Shown in pieces: positions 9,719-20,815 of a stretch of DNA of 64,000 nucleotides. Each line of letters opens with the position of its first letter. Within the stretch, counting starts at the first letter, position 1. The notes under the pieces are model-generated. The model searched no databases and had not been told where the DNA came from. It saw only the letters and a list, made by a program, of their open reading frames with translations. The stretch covers positions 62,001-126,000 of the forward strand of contig NZ_CALSFU010000014.1 of NCBI RefSeq assembly GCF_943737005.1, given 5' to 3'. Source of the DNA: Achromobacter sp. Marseille-Q4962 (GTDB lineage: Bacteria > Pseudomonadota > Gammaproteobacteria > Burkholderiales > Burkholderiaceae_B). The translations under genes were made by a program, and so were the position numbers.

Positions 9719-11002
9719 ATGCCTCACTCCATGGAACTCATCGCCACCCTGCTGTTCGCGGTGGCGGTCCTCCACACGTTTTCCGTGCCCGTGTTCGCGC
9801 GGCTCGCGCATCGCGGCGGGCCGCATGCGGGCATCTGGCATCTGTTCTCCGAGGTCGAGGCGGTGTTCGGCGTATGGGCCTTCGTGCTCATCGTTGCGAT
9901 GGCGGCGCTGTCGGGTCCGTCGCACGCCATCGAGTACATGGACACGCGCAACTTCACCGAGCCGCTGTTCGTCTTCGTCATCATGGTGGTGGCTTCCAGC
10001 CGGCCCATCCTCGACCTGGTGGGGCAGCTGGTGCGCGTGGTGGCGCGGCTGCTGCCGGTGCGCCGCGAACTGGCCACCTTCTTCGTGGTGATGTCGCTGG
10101 TTCCGCTGGGCGGTTCGTTCATCACGGAGCCGGCCGCCATGACCCTGGCCGCCATCCTGCTGCGCGACGCCTATTTCCGCACCAGCGGGCGGACGGGCTT
10201 CAAGTACCTGACGCTGGGCGTGCTGTTCGTCAACGTGTCCATCGGCGGCGTGCTCACGGCCTACGCCGCGCCGCCCGTGCTCATGGTGGCTTCGTCCTTC
10301 GGCTGGGACACGGGTTTCATGCTGGCGCATTTCGGCTGGCGCGCGGCCCTGGCGGTGTGCCTGAACGCCGCGCTGCTCACGCTGGTCTGCCGCAAGGTGC
10401 TGCTCGACGGCGAGGTGGGCACCGGCGGCGGCGTGGACGCGCCCGACGGCGCGCAGCCGCGCCCGCCCGTGCCCTGGCCCGTGACCGCGGTGCACATGGC
10501 CATTCTGGTGGCCGTGGTGCTCACCGCGCACCATCCCGCGATCTTCCTGGGCCTGCTCATGATGTTCATCGGCTTTGCCGAGGCCTACAAGCGCCACCAG
10601 AACCGGCTGCTCATCAAGGAAGGCCTGATGGTGGGGTTCTTCCTGGCCGGCCTGGTGGTGCTGGGCGGCCTGCAGAAATGGTGGCTGCAGGATCTGCTGG
10701 GCGGGCTGGAGCCCTTCGTGCTGTTCTGGGGCGCCACCGCCCTGACGGCCGTCACCGACAACGCGGCCCTGACCTACCTGGGCTCGCTGGTCGAAGGCAC
10801 CAGCACCGTCTGGCACTACATGCTGGTGGCCGGCGCGGTGACGGGCGGCGGGCTGACGGTGATCGCCAATGCGCCCAACCCGGCGGGCTTCGCCATCCTC
10901 AAGAACCATTTCCCCGACGGCAGCATCTCCTCGGGCCGTCTGTTCCTGTGCGCGGCCGGCCCCACGGCCGTGGCCGCCCTGATGTTCCTGCTGCCCGTAT
11001 AG
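9719..11002 (+). CDS. Putative Na+/H+ antiporter (Na_H_antiport_3 family)
   Basis: A polytopic membrane protein of 427 residues with about ten hydrophobic segments. Conserved-looking stretches include GGSFITEPAAMTLAAI and TAVTDNAALTYLGSL, polar breaks inside helices of the kind found in ion transporters of this family. The call rests on overall resemblance to putative Na+/H+ antiporters (PF07399), whose transport activity is little tested. A TATAGT hexamer at 9646-9651 may be the -10 box. It stands alone between the lipid cluster and fmdB. Confidence 0.7.
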   Translation: MPHSMELIATLLFAVAVLHTFSVPVFARLAHRGGPHAGIWHLFSEVEAVFGVWAFVLIVAMAALSGPSHAIEYMDTRNFTEPLFVFVIMVVASSRPILDLVGQLVRVVARLLPVRRELATFFVVMSLVPLGGSFITEPAAMTLAAILLRDAYFRTSGRTGFKYLTLGVLFVNVSIGGVLTAYAAPPVLMVASSFGWDTGFMLAHFGWRAALAVCLNAALLTLVCRKVLLDGEVGTGGGVDAPDGAQPRPPVPWPVTAVHMAILVAVVLTAHHPAIFLGLLMMFIGFAEAYKRHQNRLLIKEGLMVGFFLAGLVVLGGLQKWWLQDLLGGLEPFVLFWGATALTAVTDNAALTYLGSLVEGTSTVWHYMLVAGAVTGGGLTVIANAPNPAGFAILKNHFPDGSISSGRLFLCAAGPTAVAALMFLLPV

Positions 11003-11238
11003 GGCGTGCCGGGCGGGCGCGCCGGCCGCGGCGGCCGGCCCGGCGGGAGCCGCCGCCGCCCGCCGTGCGCGGGCGGGCAGACCGGCGGGCGCCGACGCTT
11101 CGAGAAAACCCGCTAAAATTCAAGACTTTCCCGTATTTTCCCTGCCTTGCCCATCCGCCGGGCGGCCCGGTTCCGACCGGCGCCGCGCGGCGGGCGGGCG
11201 GCGACTTTGAATGCGCCGGGCCGAGCCCGGAAGTTCCG

Positions 11239-11574
11239 ATGCCCATCTACGCCTACAAGTGCAGCGCCTGCGGCCATGCCAAGGACGTCCTGCAGAAAAT
11301 CTCCGACGCGCCGCTGACGGTCTGCCCGGCCTGCGGCGCAAGCACGTTCACCAAGCAGGTCACTGCGGCCGGTTTCCAGCTCAAGGGCTCCGGCTGGTAC
11401 GTCACCGACTTCCGCGGCAACGGCAGCGGCGGCCAGGGCGCGCCTGCCGGTTCGTCCCCGTCGTCGGAATCCGCGCCCGCCGCCAGCCCGGCCGCGGAGT
11501 CGTCCTCCGGTTCGCCGGCCGCCGGTGCGCCGGCCGCCGGATCGCCGGCCGCCGGTTCGTCCGCGGCCACCTAG
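11239..11574 (+). CDS. FmdB family zinc-ribbon protein
   Basis: The first 55 residues form the FmdB zinc ribbon, starting MPIYAYKC, with two CxxC pairs (CSAC and CPAC). The rest, from about residue 65, is a low-complexity Gly/Ser/Ala/Pro tail that includes three 15-base repeats encoding AGxPA units. FmdB proteins are proposed regulators; the function is not settled. A TAAAAT box at 11114-11119 may be the -10. DUF502 and aspS follow, probably in one transcript. Confidence 0.85.
   Translation: MPIYAYKCSACGHAKDVLQKISDAPLTVCPACGASTFTKQVTAAGFQLKGSGWYVTDFRGNGSGGQGAPAGSSPSSESAPAASPAAESSSGSPAAGAPAAGSPAAGSSAAT
11512..11556 (+). repeat. Three tandem 15-bp repeats in the fmdB tail
   Basis: Units at 11512-11526, 11527-11541 and 11542-11556 share the core CGCCGGCCGCCGG and differ only at their edge bases. 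They stay in frame and encode Ala/Gly/Ser/Pro residues. Confidence 0.8.
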
Positions 11575-12228
11575 AGCGCATGCGATGCGTATGCGCGTCA
11601 TCAAGAAGTACTTCATCACCGGCCTGCTGATCTGGGTGCCGCTGGTCATCACGGTATGGGTGCTGGGTCTGCTGATCGCCACCCTGGAAGGGTTCGTGCC
11701 CAGCTTCCTGTCGGCCGAATCCCTGTTCGGCATCGACATTCCCGGCTTCCGTTTCGTGCTGGTCATCGTGGTGGTGCTTCTGACGGGGGTGTTCGCCGCC
11801 AACCTCATCGGCCGCAGCATGGTCGAGCAGTGGGAGAGGCTGCTGGGGCGCATTCCCCTGGTGCGGTCGATCTACAACTCGGTCAAGCAGGTCAGCGACA
11901 CCGTGCTGGCGCCCAACGGCCAGGCCTTCCGGCGCGCCGTGCTGGTGCAGTATCCGCGCGCGGGCGCCTGGACCATCGCCTTCGTCACTGGCACGCCCAG
12001 CGGCGAGGTGGCCGACAAGCTGGCCAGCGATCTCATCAGCGTCTACGTGCCCACCACGCCGAACCCCACCTCGGGGTTCTTCCTGATGGTGCCGCGCGCC
12101 GACACCATCGACCTGGACATGAGCGTCGATGCGGCGCTGAAGTACATCGTTTCCATGGGTGTGGTCGGCCCGGCGCCGATTCGTAACCCTTACGCTACAA
12201 CCAAGCACACACAACGGAGTCATCCCGC

Positions 12229-14013
<1,785 letters not shown>

Positions 14014-14289
14014 ACCCGCTTCCGAAGCGCCCGCGGCGCTCTCCACATGAGGGGCACGCCCGCGGACCGGCGGCGCCGGCTCCGCGGCGCCCTGGCTCGG
14101 AGACGGCGTCCCGGGGCGTGGCGGGCTCGCGGGCGCTGTCTGCGGGCCCGCCGGTTTCCACCAGGGCGTGGGCCGGGGATGCGCGAACGAATGGCTGAAA
14201 TGCGGTAATCTGGCGGACGCCAGCCGGGCCGGAGCATTTCCCGCAAGGGGCGGCCGGCGGTTTTTCGGCTTCAAGGCGCCATCTCTTCT

Positions 14290-15150
14290 ATGTCGCTCAT
14301 TCGTGTCGTCAGTTACAACATCCACAAGGGCCGTTCGGCGCTGGGCCGCCGCGAGTCCCTGAACGAGCTGCGCCTGGGCCTGTACGGCCTGCGTCCCGAC
14401 CTGGTCTTCCTGCAGGAGGTGCAGGGGCGCAACGAGAGCAAATCCCTGCTCGACGCGCAGCACGAATCCCTGGCCGCGGCCTTGCGGCTGGACGTGGCCT
14501 ACGGGCGCAACGCCATACGCAGCCACACCGACCATGGCAACGCGCTGTTGTCGCGCTACCCCATCCTCGAACACGAGAACCAGGACATCTCCGACCACCG
14601 GCTGGAGCAGCGCGGCCTGCTGCACGCGCGCATCGAAGTGGGCGACCGCGCGGTGCATTGCTTCGTGGTGCACCTGGGCCTGTTCGCCGGCAGCCGAACG
14701 CGGCAGATCCTGGCGCTGACCGACCGCATCCAGCGGCTGGTGCCCGAAGGCGACCCCATTCTCGTGGCCGGCGACTTCAATGACTGGGGCGACCGCCTGG
14801 CGCCGCTCTTCGTGCAGCAGCTCGGCCTGTACGAAGTGTTCTCGCACGCCCCGCGCACCCAGGGCGGCGAGCTGCCGCGCCTGCGCGATTCCGTCAGGCG
14901 GCTGCGCAATGCGCTGCGCGGCCTGCCCAACGGCGCCACCGTGCTTGAGCGCACCAACCAGCTGGGCATGGAAGGCGCCGGCCGGCTGCTGCCGCCGCCG
15001 CGCACCTTTCCCGCGGTCTTTCCCTGGTTCCGGCTCGACCGCATCTACCAGCGCGGCTTTGCCGTCCGCAGCGCCCGCGTGCTGCGCGGCCGCGAATGGG
15101 CGCGCCTGTCCGACCACTCCCCCCTGCTGGCCGAGCTGGAACTCCCGTGA
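14290..15150 (+). CDS. Endonuclease/exonuclease/phosphatase family protein
   Basis: A 286-residue metal-dependent phosphodiesterase fold. The expected catalytic motifs are seen in order: an N-terminal asparagine (YNIHKG), the metal-binding glutamate (LQEVQG), the GDFNDW motif, and the C-terminal SDHSPL. It is translationally coupled to the cardiolipin synthase downstream (GTGA overlap). The same pairing occurs in Enterobacteria as ybhP-clsB, so a role in phospholipid metabolism is likely, although the substrate is not known. Confidence 0.88.
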   Translation: MSLIRVVSYNIHKGRSALGRRESLNELRLGLYGLRPDLVFLQEVQGRNESKSLLDAQHESLAAALRLDVAYGRNAIRSHTDHGNALLSRYPILEHENQDISDHRLEQRGLLHARIEVGDRAVHCFVVHLGLFAGSRTRQILALTDRIQRLVPEGDPILVAGDFNDWGDRLAPLFVQQLGLYEVFSHAPRTQGGELPRLRDSVRRLRNALRGLPNGATVLERTNQLGMEGAGRLLPPPRTFPAVFPWFRLDRIYQRGFAVRSARVLRGREWARLSDHSPLLAELELP

Positions 15151-16358
15151 AGGGCGAGCGGGTCGAGCTGGACTGGACCGAGGGCAATGACCTTCGGCTG
15201 CTGCAGAACGGCACGGATTTCTTCCCGGCGCTGTGCGCGGCCATCGACGCCGCGCGCGTCAGCGTCCACCTCGAAACCTACATCTTCATGCTCGACCGCA
15301 CCGGGCGGCGGGTGCTGGAAAAACTCATCGCCGCCGTCCACCGCGGCGTGAAAGTCCGCGTCGTGCTGGACGGATTCGGCGCCGCCGCCACCGCCGACGC
15401 CATCCGCACCGCGCTCACCGAAGCCGGCGCGCATTGCCGCATCTTCCGGCCGGAGCCGCGCTGGCTCGGCAAGTTCGTCTTCTCGCGCAACCGCCTGCGG
15501 CGCCTGCACCGCAAAGTCACCGTGGTCGACGGGCGCATTGCCTTCATCGGCGGCATCAACATCATCGACGACTACGACGACCTCGACCCCGCCGACGGCA
15601 TCGGCGCGCCGCGCTTCGACTTCGCCGTGCGCGTCGAAGGGCCGCTCGCCACCCAGGCCGCCTACGCCCAGGATCTGCTCTGGGTGCGCCTGAACTGGGC
15701 GCGCCTGCGCCGCCATCCCCGCGAATGGCGCCACATGCATCTGCTCAAGCCGCGCCACGAAGACGCCTCGCCGCGCGGCGCCTTGCGCGCCGCCCTGGTG
15801 CTGCGCGACAACCTGCGGTTTCGCCAGACCTTCGAACGCGCCTACCTCTACGGTATCGCCCGCGCGCGGCGCGACATCCTCATCGCCAACGCCTACTTCT
15901 TTCCGGGCATGCGGTTTCGCCGCGCCCTGGCCAAGGCCGCCGCCCGCGGCGTGCGGGTGCGCCTGCTGCTGCAGGGCAAGGTCGAATACCGCATGCAATA
16001 CCATGCCACGCGCTCGCTCTACGACCAGCTCCTGCGCGACGGCATCGAGATCTACGAATACATGCCCAGCTACCTGCACGCCAAGGTCGCCGTCATCGAC
16101 AACGTGGCCACGGTAGGCTCCTCCAACCTCGACCCCTTCAGCCTGCTGCTCGCCCGCGAAGCCAACGTCGTCGTCGACGACCAGCCCTTCGCCTGGGACC
16201 TGCAGGAGCGCCTCGAAACCGCCATCCGCGAAGGCGGCCGCTTCATCCGGCCCCTGGACTACCGCCGCCGCGGCTGGCTGCGCCGCTGCGTGGACGCGGC
16301 CTCGTACACGCTGCTGCGCATCGGCGTGGCGTTGACGGGGAGTTCGGATAAGTACTGA
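15147..16358 (+). CDS. clsB: Cardiolipin synthase B (phospholipase D family)
   Basis: A 403-residue enzyme with two HKD active sites: HRKVTVVDGRIAFIGGIN beginning near residue 121, and HAKVAVIDNVATVGSSNLDP in the C-terminal half. This is the ClsB arrangement without the long N-terminal membrane segment of ClsA. It would make cardiolipin from phosphatidylglycerol, or from PG plus another phospholipid, at the inner membrane. The GTG start at 15147 overlaps the preceding stop; an upstream in-frame ATG is less likely. It ends 15 bases from the convergent EamA gene with no clear terminator between them. Confidence 0.9.
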   Translation: MKGERVELDWTEGNDLRLLQNGTDFFPALCAAIDAARVSVHLETYIFMLDRTGRRVLEKLIAAVHRGVKVRVVLDGFGAAATADAIRTALTEAGAHCRIFRPEPRWLGKFVFSRNRLRRLHRKVTVVDGRIAFIGGINIIDDYDDLDPADGIGAPRFDFAVRVEGPLATQAAYAQDLLWVRLNWARLRRHPREWRHMHLLKPRHEDASPRGALRAALVLRDNLRFRQTFERAYLYGIARARRDILIANAYFFPGMRFRRALAKAAARGVRVRLLLQGKVEYRMQYHATRSLYDQLLRDGIEIYEYMPSYLHAKVAVIDNVATVGSSNLDPFSLLLAREANVVVDDQPFAWDLQERLETAIREGGRFIRPLDYRRRGWLRRCVDAASYTLLRIGVALTGSSDKY

Positions 16359-16373
16359 AGATGGGGGCGGTGT

Positions 16374-17240
16374 TCAGCGCGGGCGCAGCACGCCCAGCGC
16401 GAGCGCCGTGCCCAGCAGGATGATGCCCGCACCGATCGCGATGGAACCGGTGACGTCCTCGCCGAGCAGCCATGCACCCCAGGCGACGCCGAAAATAGGC
16501 ACGAGAAACGTGACGCTGACCGCGCCGGTCGGCCCGACATTGGCGATCAGCCTGAAGAAAACGATGTAGGCGGCGCCGGTACACACCACGGCCAGCAGAA
16601 TGGTTGCCGTCCAGGCCTGCCAGGAGGCAGGCGTTTCCGGCCAAGTGGGGATGGCAAGCGGCAGCAGCACCAGTGTGGCCGCGATCATGCTGCCCGTGGC
16701 GTTGGACAGCGCATCGACGCCCGTGAGAAAGCGCTTGGTGCAATTGGCGGCCACCCCGTAGAAGATGGGAGCGCAGACGGCTGCGAGCACCGCCGGGCCG
16801 GAGCCTCCGGCGCTGAAGTTCAGCTTGTCCCACACCAGCACCACGATACCTGCCAGCGCGATGACCAGGCCCGCCGAGCGTGACCAGGGCAGCCGGTCTT
16901 TCAGCCACAGCCATCCGATTACCGCGCCCCACACGGGTGTCACGGCGTTGGCCACGGACAGGAAACCCGCGCCCAGCGATTGGGCCGCATAGGCATACAG
17001 CAGGAAGGGCAGGGCCGCATTGAAGGTTCCCACCAGCAGGATGGCTTTCCAACGACGGGCGATCAGGGGCAATTTGCCGCGCCACAGCGCGGCAGGCAGC
17101 AGAAACAGCGCCGCCAGACCCACGCGCAGCTCGATGAGCGCCACGGGGCCGAAATCCGGGACGGCGACGCGCATGAACAAGAAAGACCCGCCCCATACGG
17201 CGGCCAGCAGCAGCAGGTCGAGCAGGTCGCGGCGTTGCAT
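16374..17240 (-). CDS. EamA/DMT family transporter
   Basis: A 288-residue membrane protein with about ten hydrophobic segments arranged as two EamA repeats, starting after RDLLDLLLLAAVWGGSF and ending with GIILLGTALALG. Such proteins export amino acids or small metabolites, and the substrate cannot be read here. It lies 10 bases downstream of the MFS gene on the same strand and probably shares its transcript. Confidence 0.88.
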   Translation of the reverse strand: MQRRDLLDLLLLAAVWGGSFLFMRVAVPDFGPVALIELRVGLAALFLLPAALWRGKLPLIARRWKAILLVGTFNAALPFLLYAYAAQSLGAGFLSVANAVTPVWGAVIGWLWLKDRLPWSRSAGLVIALAGIVVLVWDKLNFSAGGSGPAVLAAVCAPIFYGVAANCTKRFLTGVDALSNATGSMIAATLVLLPLAIPTWPETPASWQAWTATILLAVVCTGAAYIVFFRLIANVGPTGAVSVTFLVPIFGVAWGAWLLGEDVTGSIAIGAGIILLGTALALGVLRPR

Positions 17241-17250
17241 GGAAGCGTCT

Positions 17251-18684
17251 TCAGGCGGCTTTGCGGCGGGTGGCCAGGTTCTTCATCTTGACGCGGTGCG
17301 CCAGCACCGCGCAGGCGATTGCCAGCGCGACACACAGGACCAGCCCGGTGCGCACGCCGTCCAGCACATTGCTTTGCGAGATGAGAATGCCGACCAGCGC
17401 CGTGCCGATCGCACTGCCGATGGCGCGCGTGGTCTGCACCAGCGCCGAGGCAACGCCCACATCGCGGCGTTCGCTCAGCATTTGCATGAACAGCGTCAGA
17501 TTGGGCAGGAGGAACCCCAGCGCACAGCCGTTGACGAAGAATGCGGCCAGGATCCACCAGGCGGAAGTGCCCGGCGAGATCAGCAGCACCATCAGCGATC
17601 CGGCGGCCAGCAGGCCCCCGCCAAACACCATCAGGCGCTGCGGCTCCGATTGCTTGGGGAACAGGCGGCCGTTGATGATGCTGCCCACCGAAATGGCCGC
17701 GACCAGCGGGGTCAACAGCAGCCCGGCCTCGCTCGGGCTATAGCCCAGCACCTGCTGCAAAAGCAGCGGGCTGTAGAAAATCAGGATGAACATCACCGCG
17801 CCGACCGTCATGGCCGCCAGATTGAGCAGCTGCGGTTCCCGCCCGGTCACCACGCGCAGGGGGAAAATGGGCGACGCGACGCGGCGCTCGATGGGAATGA
17901 GCAGGGCGATCGCCGCGCAGCCGGCCACCGCCAGGGCCAAGCCCAGCAGGGGATGGGCATGGTCGCCGGGCGCGAATGCCAGTTCGATGGCCGCCAACGG
18001 ACAGCCCACGGCAATCACGAGCAGCACCGCACCAACCCAGTCGACCTTGCGGCTGTCGTCGTGCATGGGGCGGATGAGCGGGAAATAGCGTGCCAGCAGA
18101 AATAGCGCGCCCGCGGCCGCGATGGGCGAAATGAAGAATGCCGCCCGCCAGCCCAGCGCCTGGGTGGCGGCGCCGCCAAGCACGGGGCCGATACCGCTGG
18201 CCATGGCAAATGCGGCGGATACGAGCGCCATCCATTTGACCCGCCGCTTGGCGTCTGGAAACAGGTCGGCCGGCGCAGCAAAGGCCGTGGCGATCATCAT
18301 GCCGCCGCCCACGCCTTGAAGCGTCCGAAAGGCAATCAATTGCGGCATGGATTGCGCCAGCCCGCAGGCGATGGACCCCAGCGCCACCACAGCCACCGAA
18401 ATCAGCATCAGCGGCTTGCGGCCGAACATGTCGCCGAGACGACCGAAAATCAGGATGGACGCCGCCGTGGCCAGCAGGTAGCCCGTGCCGACCCATGCGT
18501 ACAGCGCCATGCCGTTCAGGGCTTCGGCGACGCGGGGCAGCGTGGTGGTGACGATCGTGGAGTCGAATGCGGCCAGCACGACCGTGGCCGCCACGCCGGC
18601 CATGGCCATCAGCAGCTCCCTGCGCGTGTGGGAGGTCGATGGGGCGGCTGGGGACGGAGGCGGCGTTGACATGCCGGCAAGCAT
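17251..18684 (-). CDS. MFS drug-efflux transporter (EmrB/QacA-like, 14 TM)
   Basis: A 477-residue major facilitator protein. About 14 hydrophobic segments follow a short Pro-rich N-terminus. The motif FGRLGDMFGRKPLM is the loop 2-3 signature of MFS transporters, and DSTIVTTTLP is typical of helix 1 in the DHA2 family. Either of two ATGs (18684 or 18672) may be the start. The inverted-repeat copy of the CoxG-like gene ends just 21 bases upstream of this gene on the same strand. Confidence 0.88.
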   Translation of the reverse strand: MLAGMSTPPPSPAAPSTSHTRRELLMAMAGVAATVVLAAFDSTIVTTTLPRVAEALNGMALYAWVGTGYLLATAASILIFGRLGDMFGRKPLMLISVAVVALGSIACGLAQSMPQLIAFRTLQGVGGGMMIATAFAAPADLFPDAKRRVKWMALVSAAFAMASGIGPVLGGAATQALGWRAAFFISPIAAAGALFLLARYFPLIRPMHDDSRKVDWVGAVLLVIAVGCPLAAIELAFAPGDHAHPLLGLALAVAGCAAIALLIPIERRVASPIFPLRVVTGREPQLLNLAAMTVGAVMFILIFYSPLLLQQVLGYSPSEAGLLLTPLVAAISVGSIINGRLFPKQSEPQRLMVFGGGLLAAGSLMVLLISPGTSAWWILAAFFVNGCALGFLLPNLTLFMQMLSERRDVGVASALVQTTRAIGSAIGTALVGILISQSNVLDGVRTGLVLCVALAIACAVLAHRVKMKNLATRRKAA

Positions 18685-18703
18685 AGCATCCGTACCCTAG
18701 GGA

Positions 18704-19319
18704 AATCACTGATAAAACGCGTGGTAGCCCCAGAAAATGGCCACGACCAGCACCACCACCACCCACGACCAGCGGGAATTCGCCAGGCCGCGTTCGGGCG
18801 GTTCGGGCGGCTTGGGCGGCGGCGCCAGGCGGGGCTGCGCCGCCATGTAGTCGATAAAGGCGGTAAAGAACTTGTCGATGATCTTCTCGCCCGCCTTCAG
18901 CACCACGCCTTCGCCATATTCCGCGAGCTTGCCGCCGGTCATGCCGGCCACCGTGTAGGCCACGCGGGTGCCATCGTCCTTGGCGCTCAGATTGACCTGG
19001 GCCGTGCCGATGGCCAGGCAGGCGGCTCGGCCTTTGCCCTCGAAGACCAGCGTGCAGCTATTGGGCGGATCGACGTCGGAAAGCAGGATTTCGCCGTCGT
19101 AGTCGGTATCCAGTCCGGCCACCTTGGCACGCAGCGTGACTGCGTACTCGGTAGGGCTGCGCTTCTCGACCGCGACGCATCCCGGAATGCATCGCTGCAA
19201 CACGGCCGGATCGGTCAGGGCATCCCAGGTCTGGTGCTGGGTCGAAGGAATCCATTGAGCATCAGCAATGCGCATGATCGTCTCCTCGGAGTCGACTACT
19301 TTTGCACCCATTGTGATAC
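18704..19319 (-). repeat. Left copy of the 0.6-kb inverted repeat flanking the O-antigen island
   Basis: The reverse complement of 18704-19319 matches 42425-43037. By direct comparison the two differ by two substitutions (both synonymous, in adjacent Phe codons) and one 3-base insertion upstream of the ATG. Similarity starts 9 bases before the longer possible ATG and ends two bases after the stop codon. Confidence 0.97.
18706..19275 (-). CDS. CoxG-like SRPBCC protein, left copy
   Basis: A 189-residue protein with an SRPBCC fold of the carbon monoxide dehydrogenase subunit G family (start MRIADAQWIP, TLRAKVAGL core, EGKGRAACLAIGTA). A Pro-rich linker (APPPKPPEPPE) and one C-terminal membrane helix (WSWVVVVLVVAIFWGYHAF) follow. 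The ATG at 19275 is preceded by GAGGAGA; a longer start at 19311 is possible. The protein is identical to the right copy at 42466-43035. No CO dehydrogenase genes are nearby, so a general lipid or hydrophobe-binding role is as likely. A ruined waaL gene lies upstream. Confidence 0.88.
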   Translation of the reverse strand: MRIADAQWIPSTQHQTWDALTDPAVLQRCIPGCVAVEKRSPTEYAVTLRAKVAGLDTDYDGEILLSDVDPPNSCTLVFEGKGRAACLAIGTAQVNLSAKDDGTRVAYTVAGMTGGKLAEYGEGVVLKAGEKIIDKFFTAFIDYMAAQPRLAPPPKPPEPPERGLANSRWSWVVVVLVVAIFWGYHAFYQ

Positions 19320-19378
19320 TGCTTCGACTATTTGGCTGCCGCCCTTTCGCGGGCGCCGTCGGAGCAATCTTCCTCAGG

Positions 19379-20600
19379 CTAGGGTATGCTCAGGGCCACT
19401 AACTGGTCGCCTAGGGCGACGTAAAGGCTGATGATGGTGCGCATGCTGCGGAACATCAGTTCAGTAAGGTCAAAAAAATGCAAAACCCAGAGTAAGGGCC
19501 AATCCCATTTCCGCAGCAGCCCGGATTTCGGCAGGGGAACGCTTGGCGAGCCACCGCAGGTACGGTGTATACGGCAAGCAAGGTCAGTCCATCCAACAAG
19601 CCGAAACTGATCAGCATATACAGCATGTCGTTGTGTGGTTCCCCGAAGTCCTCTGTGACAAATGGTGCAATAAATTCTTGAGCGACTCGTGCCTGCAATT
19701 CGTCCGCGAACCCGTTCGTGGAACCCAGTCCAAACCAAGGATACTGCTCAACCCCATGTCCATCGAGGCTCGCCACAACTGGAGTCGTATGCACACGGAC
19801 GTTTCGGCAATCGATAGGTAGTTGTACACTCACGCACCTCCTAGAACCCTTGATCCACCCGTTCGCGCAAGACTTGGCTCGTGGAGCCGAGGGCTGCCAG
19901 TGCGGCGACACCCAGCCGCCGCCAACGCCAACTTGATCGGATGACGGAACTGCCCTGCAGCAGTTGTCCGACAGCAAAGAAGATTGGCAGCGCCATCCAG
20001 CCGGCGCGCGTCTCGGTGAGGATGAATGCTTCAAACAGAACAATCCCCGAAATTACCTTCAGCGCTCTCTCCGCGCGCGGAGAGGGGGCACAACAGTCAC
20101 CGAACGCTGTAGACAATAAAGACGACGGCGAGCAGCCTCAGGTTGCCGTAACCTACAAGCGTTGTATTCAGGTGTATTGGGGTGTTGAAATCTGGGCATA
20201 GCCAGCCGATCAGGATGGATGCGGACGCCCAACCGGCGAGGATGACCCACTCCCAGGTGGATTGACGCAGGACCTTGCGGCCCATGGCGAGAAAGACACC
20301 CTCCAGGATGAGGAATGCAATAGCAAACCGTGCTGCTCTCTCTACCGACGGACCATGGAAGTTGCCATTGGCCAGTTGGGATAACACAGCGGCGAACAAC
20401 GGAGGAAATGTTGCAATAATTAAAATTGATGTTGGGAGAGTGCTCTAACGATCGCGCCACCCGCTATCGCGGACGACGCACTTGATCAGATAGCACGCCA
20501 GAAGCTGATAGAAAATGCCGCTGCCACCACCCGTTGTGAGATTTGGGAGCGGACGTAACGCGACAAGACAGACCAAAGCGAAATCCATGCGATACGGCAT
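19379..20600 (-). pseudogene. Degraded O-antigen ligase (waaL-like) pseudogene
   Basis: Read right to left, successive fragments match the intact WaaL at 41137-42408 in order. The start aligns residue for residue up to TTGGGSGIFY (20600 to about 20450). HGPSVERAARFAI follows (to about 20100), then FILTETRAGWMALP and ALGSTSQVLRERV (to 19850). After that come GLGSTNGFADELQARVA and FGEPHNDMLYML (to about 19560), and finally DLTELMFRSMRT with LVALS at the 3' end. These pieces lie in several frames with stops between them, so at least four frameshifts or deletions exist. The base composition is lower in GC than the intact gene. It cannot make a full-length ligase. Confidence 0.88.
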
Positions 20601-20815
20601 AAAAAATTGAAAATTACGGAATGATGCGAGTACCTCAAGGTGGTAACGCTTTCTGCATTGTGCTTTAAATGGATTCAAGAGATAATAGTGACCAGCTGGC
20701 TGGCACCGGCTTCTTTCGTCAATTTTGGTATCCAAATTATTCGCTATTTGAGCTTATCTGCGATAACGAGCTTTCAATCTGAGTTCAAATTAGAAGCCGC
20801 TGGCACCTGGACCAT

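Noticed and set aside
19543-20201. Plus-strand open frames across the waaL wreck
   Set aside because: They are antisense to the WaaL-like fragments and show no family motifs or ribosome binding sites.
20639-20649. GGTGGTAACGC in the island leader, similar to the ops/JUMPstart element GGCGGTAGCGT
   Set aside because: Only 8 of 11 bases match, and one change is in the most conserved part. No wider JUMPstart similarity is seen.
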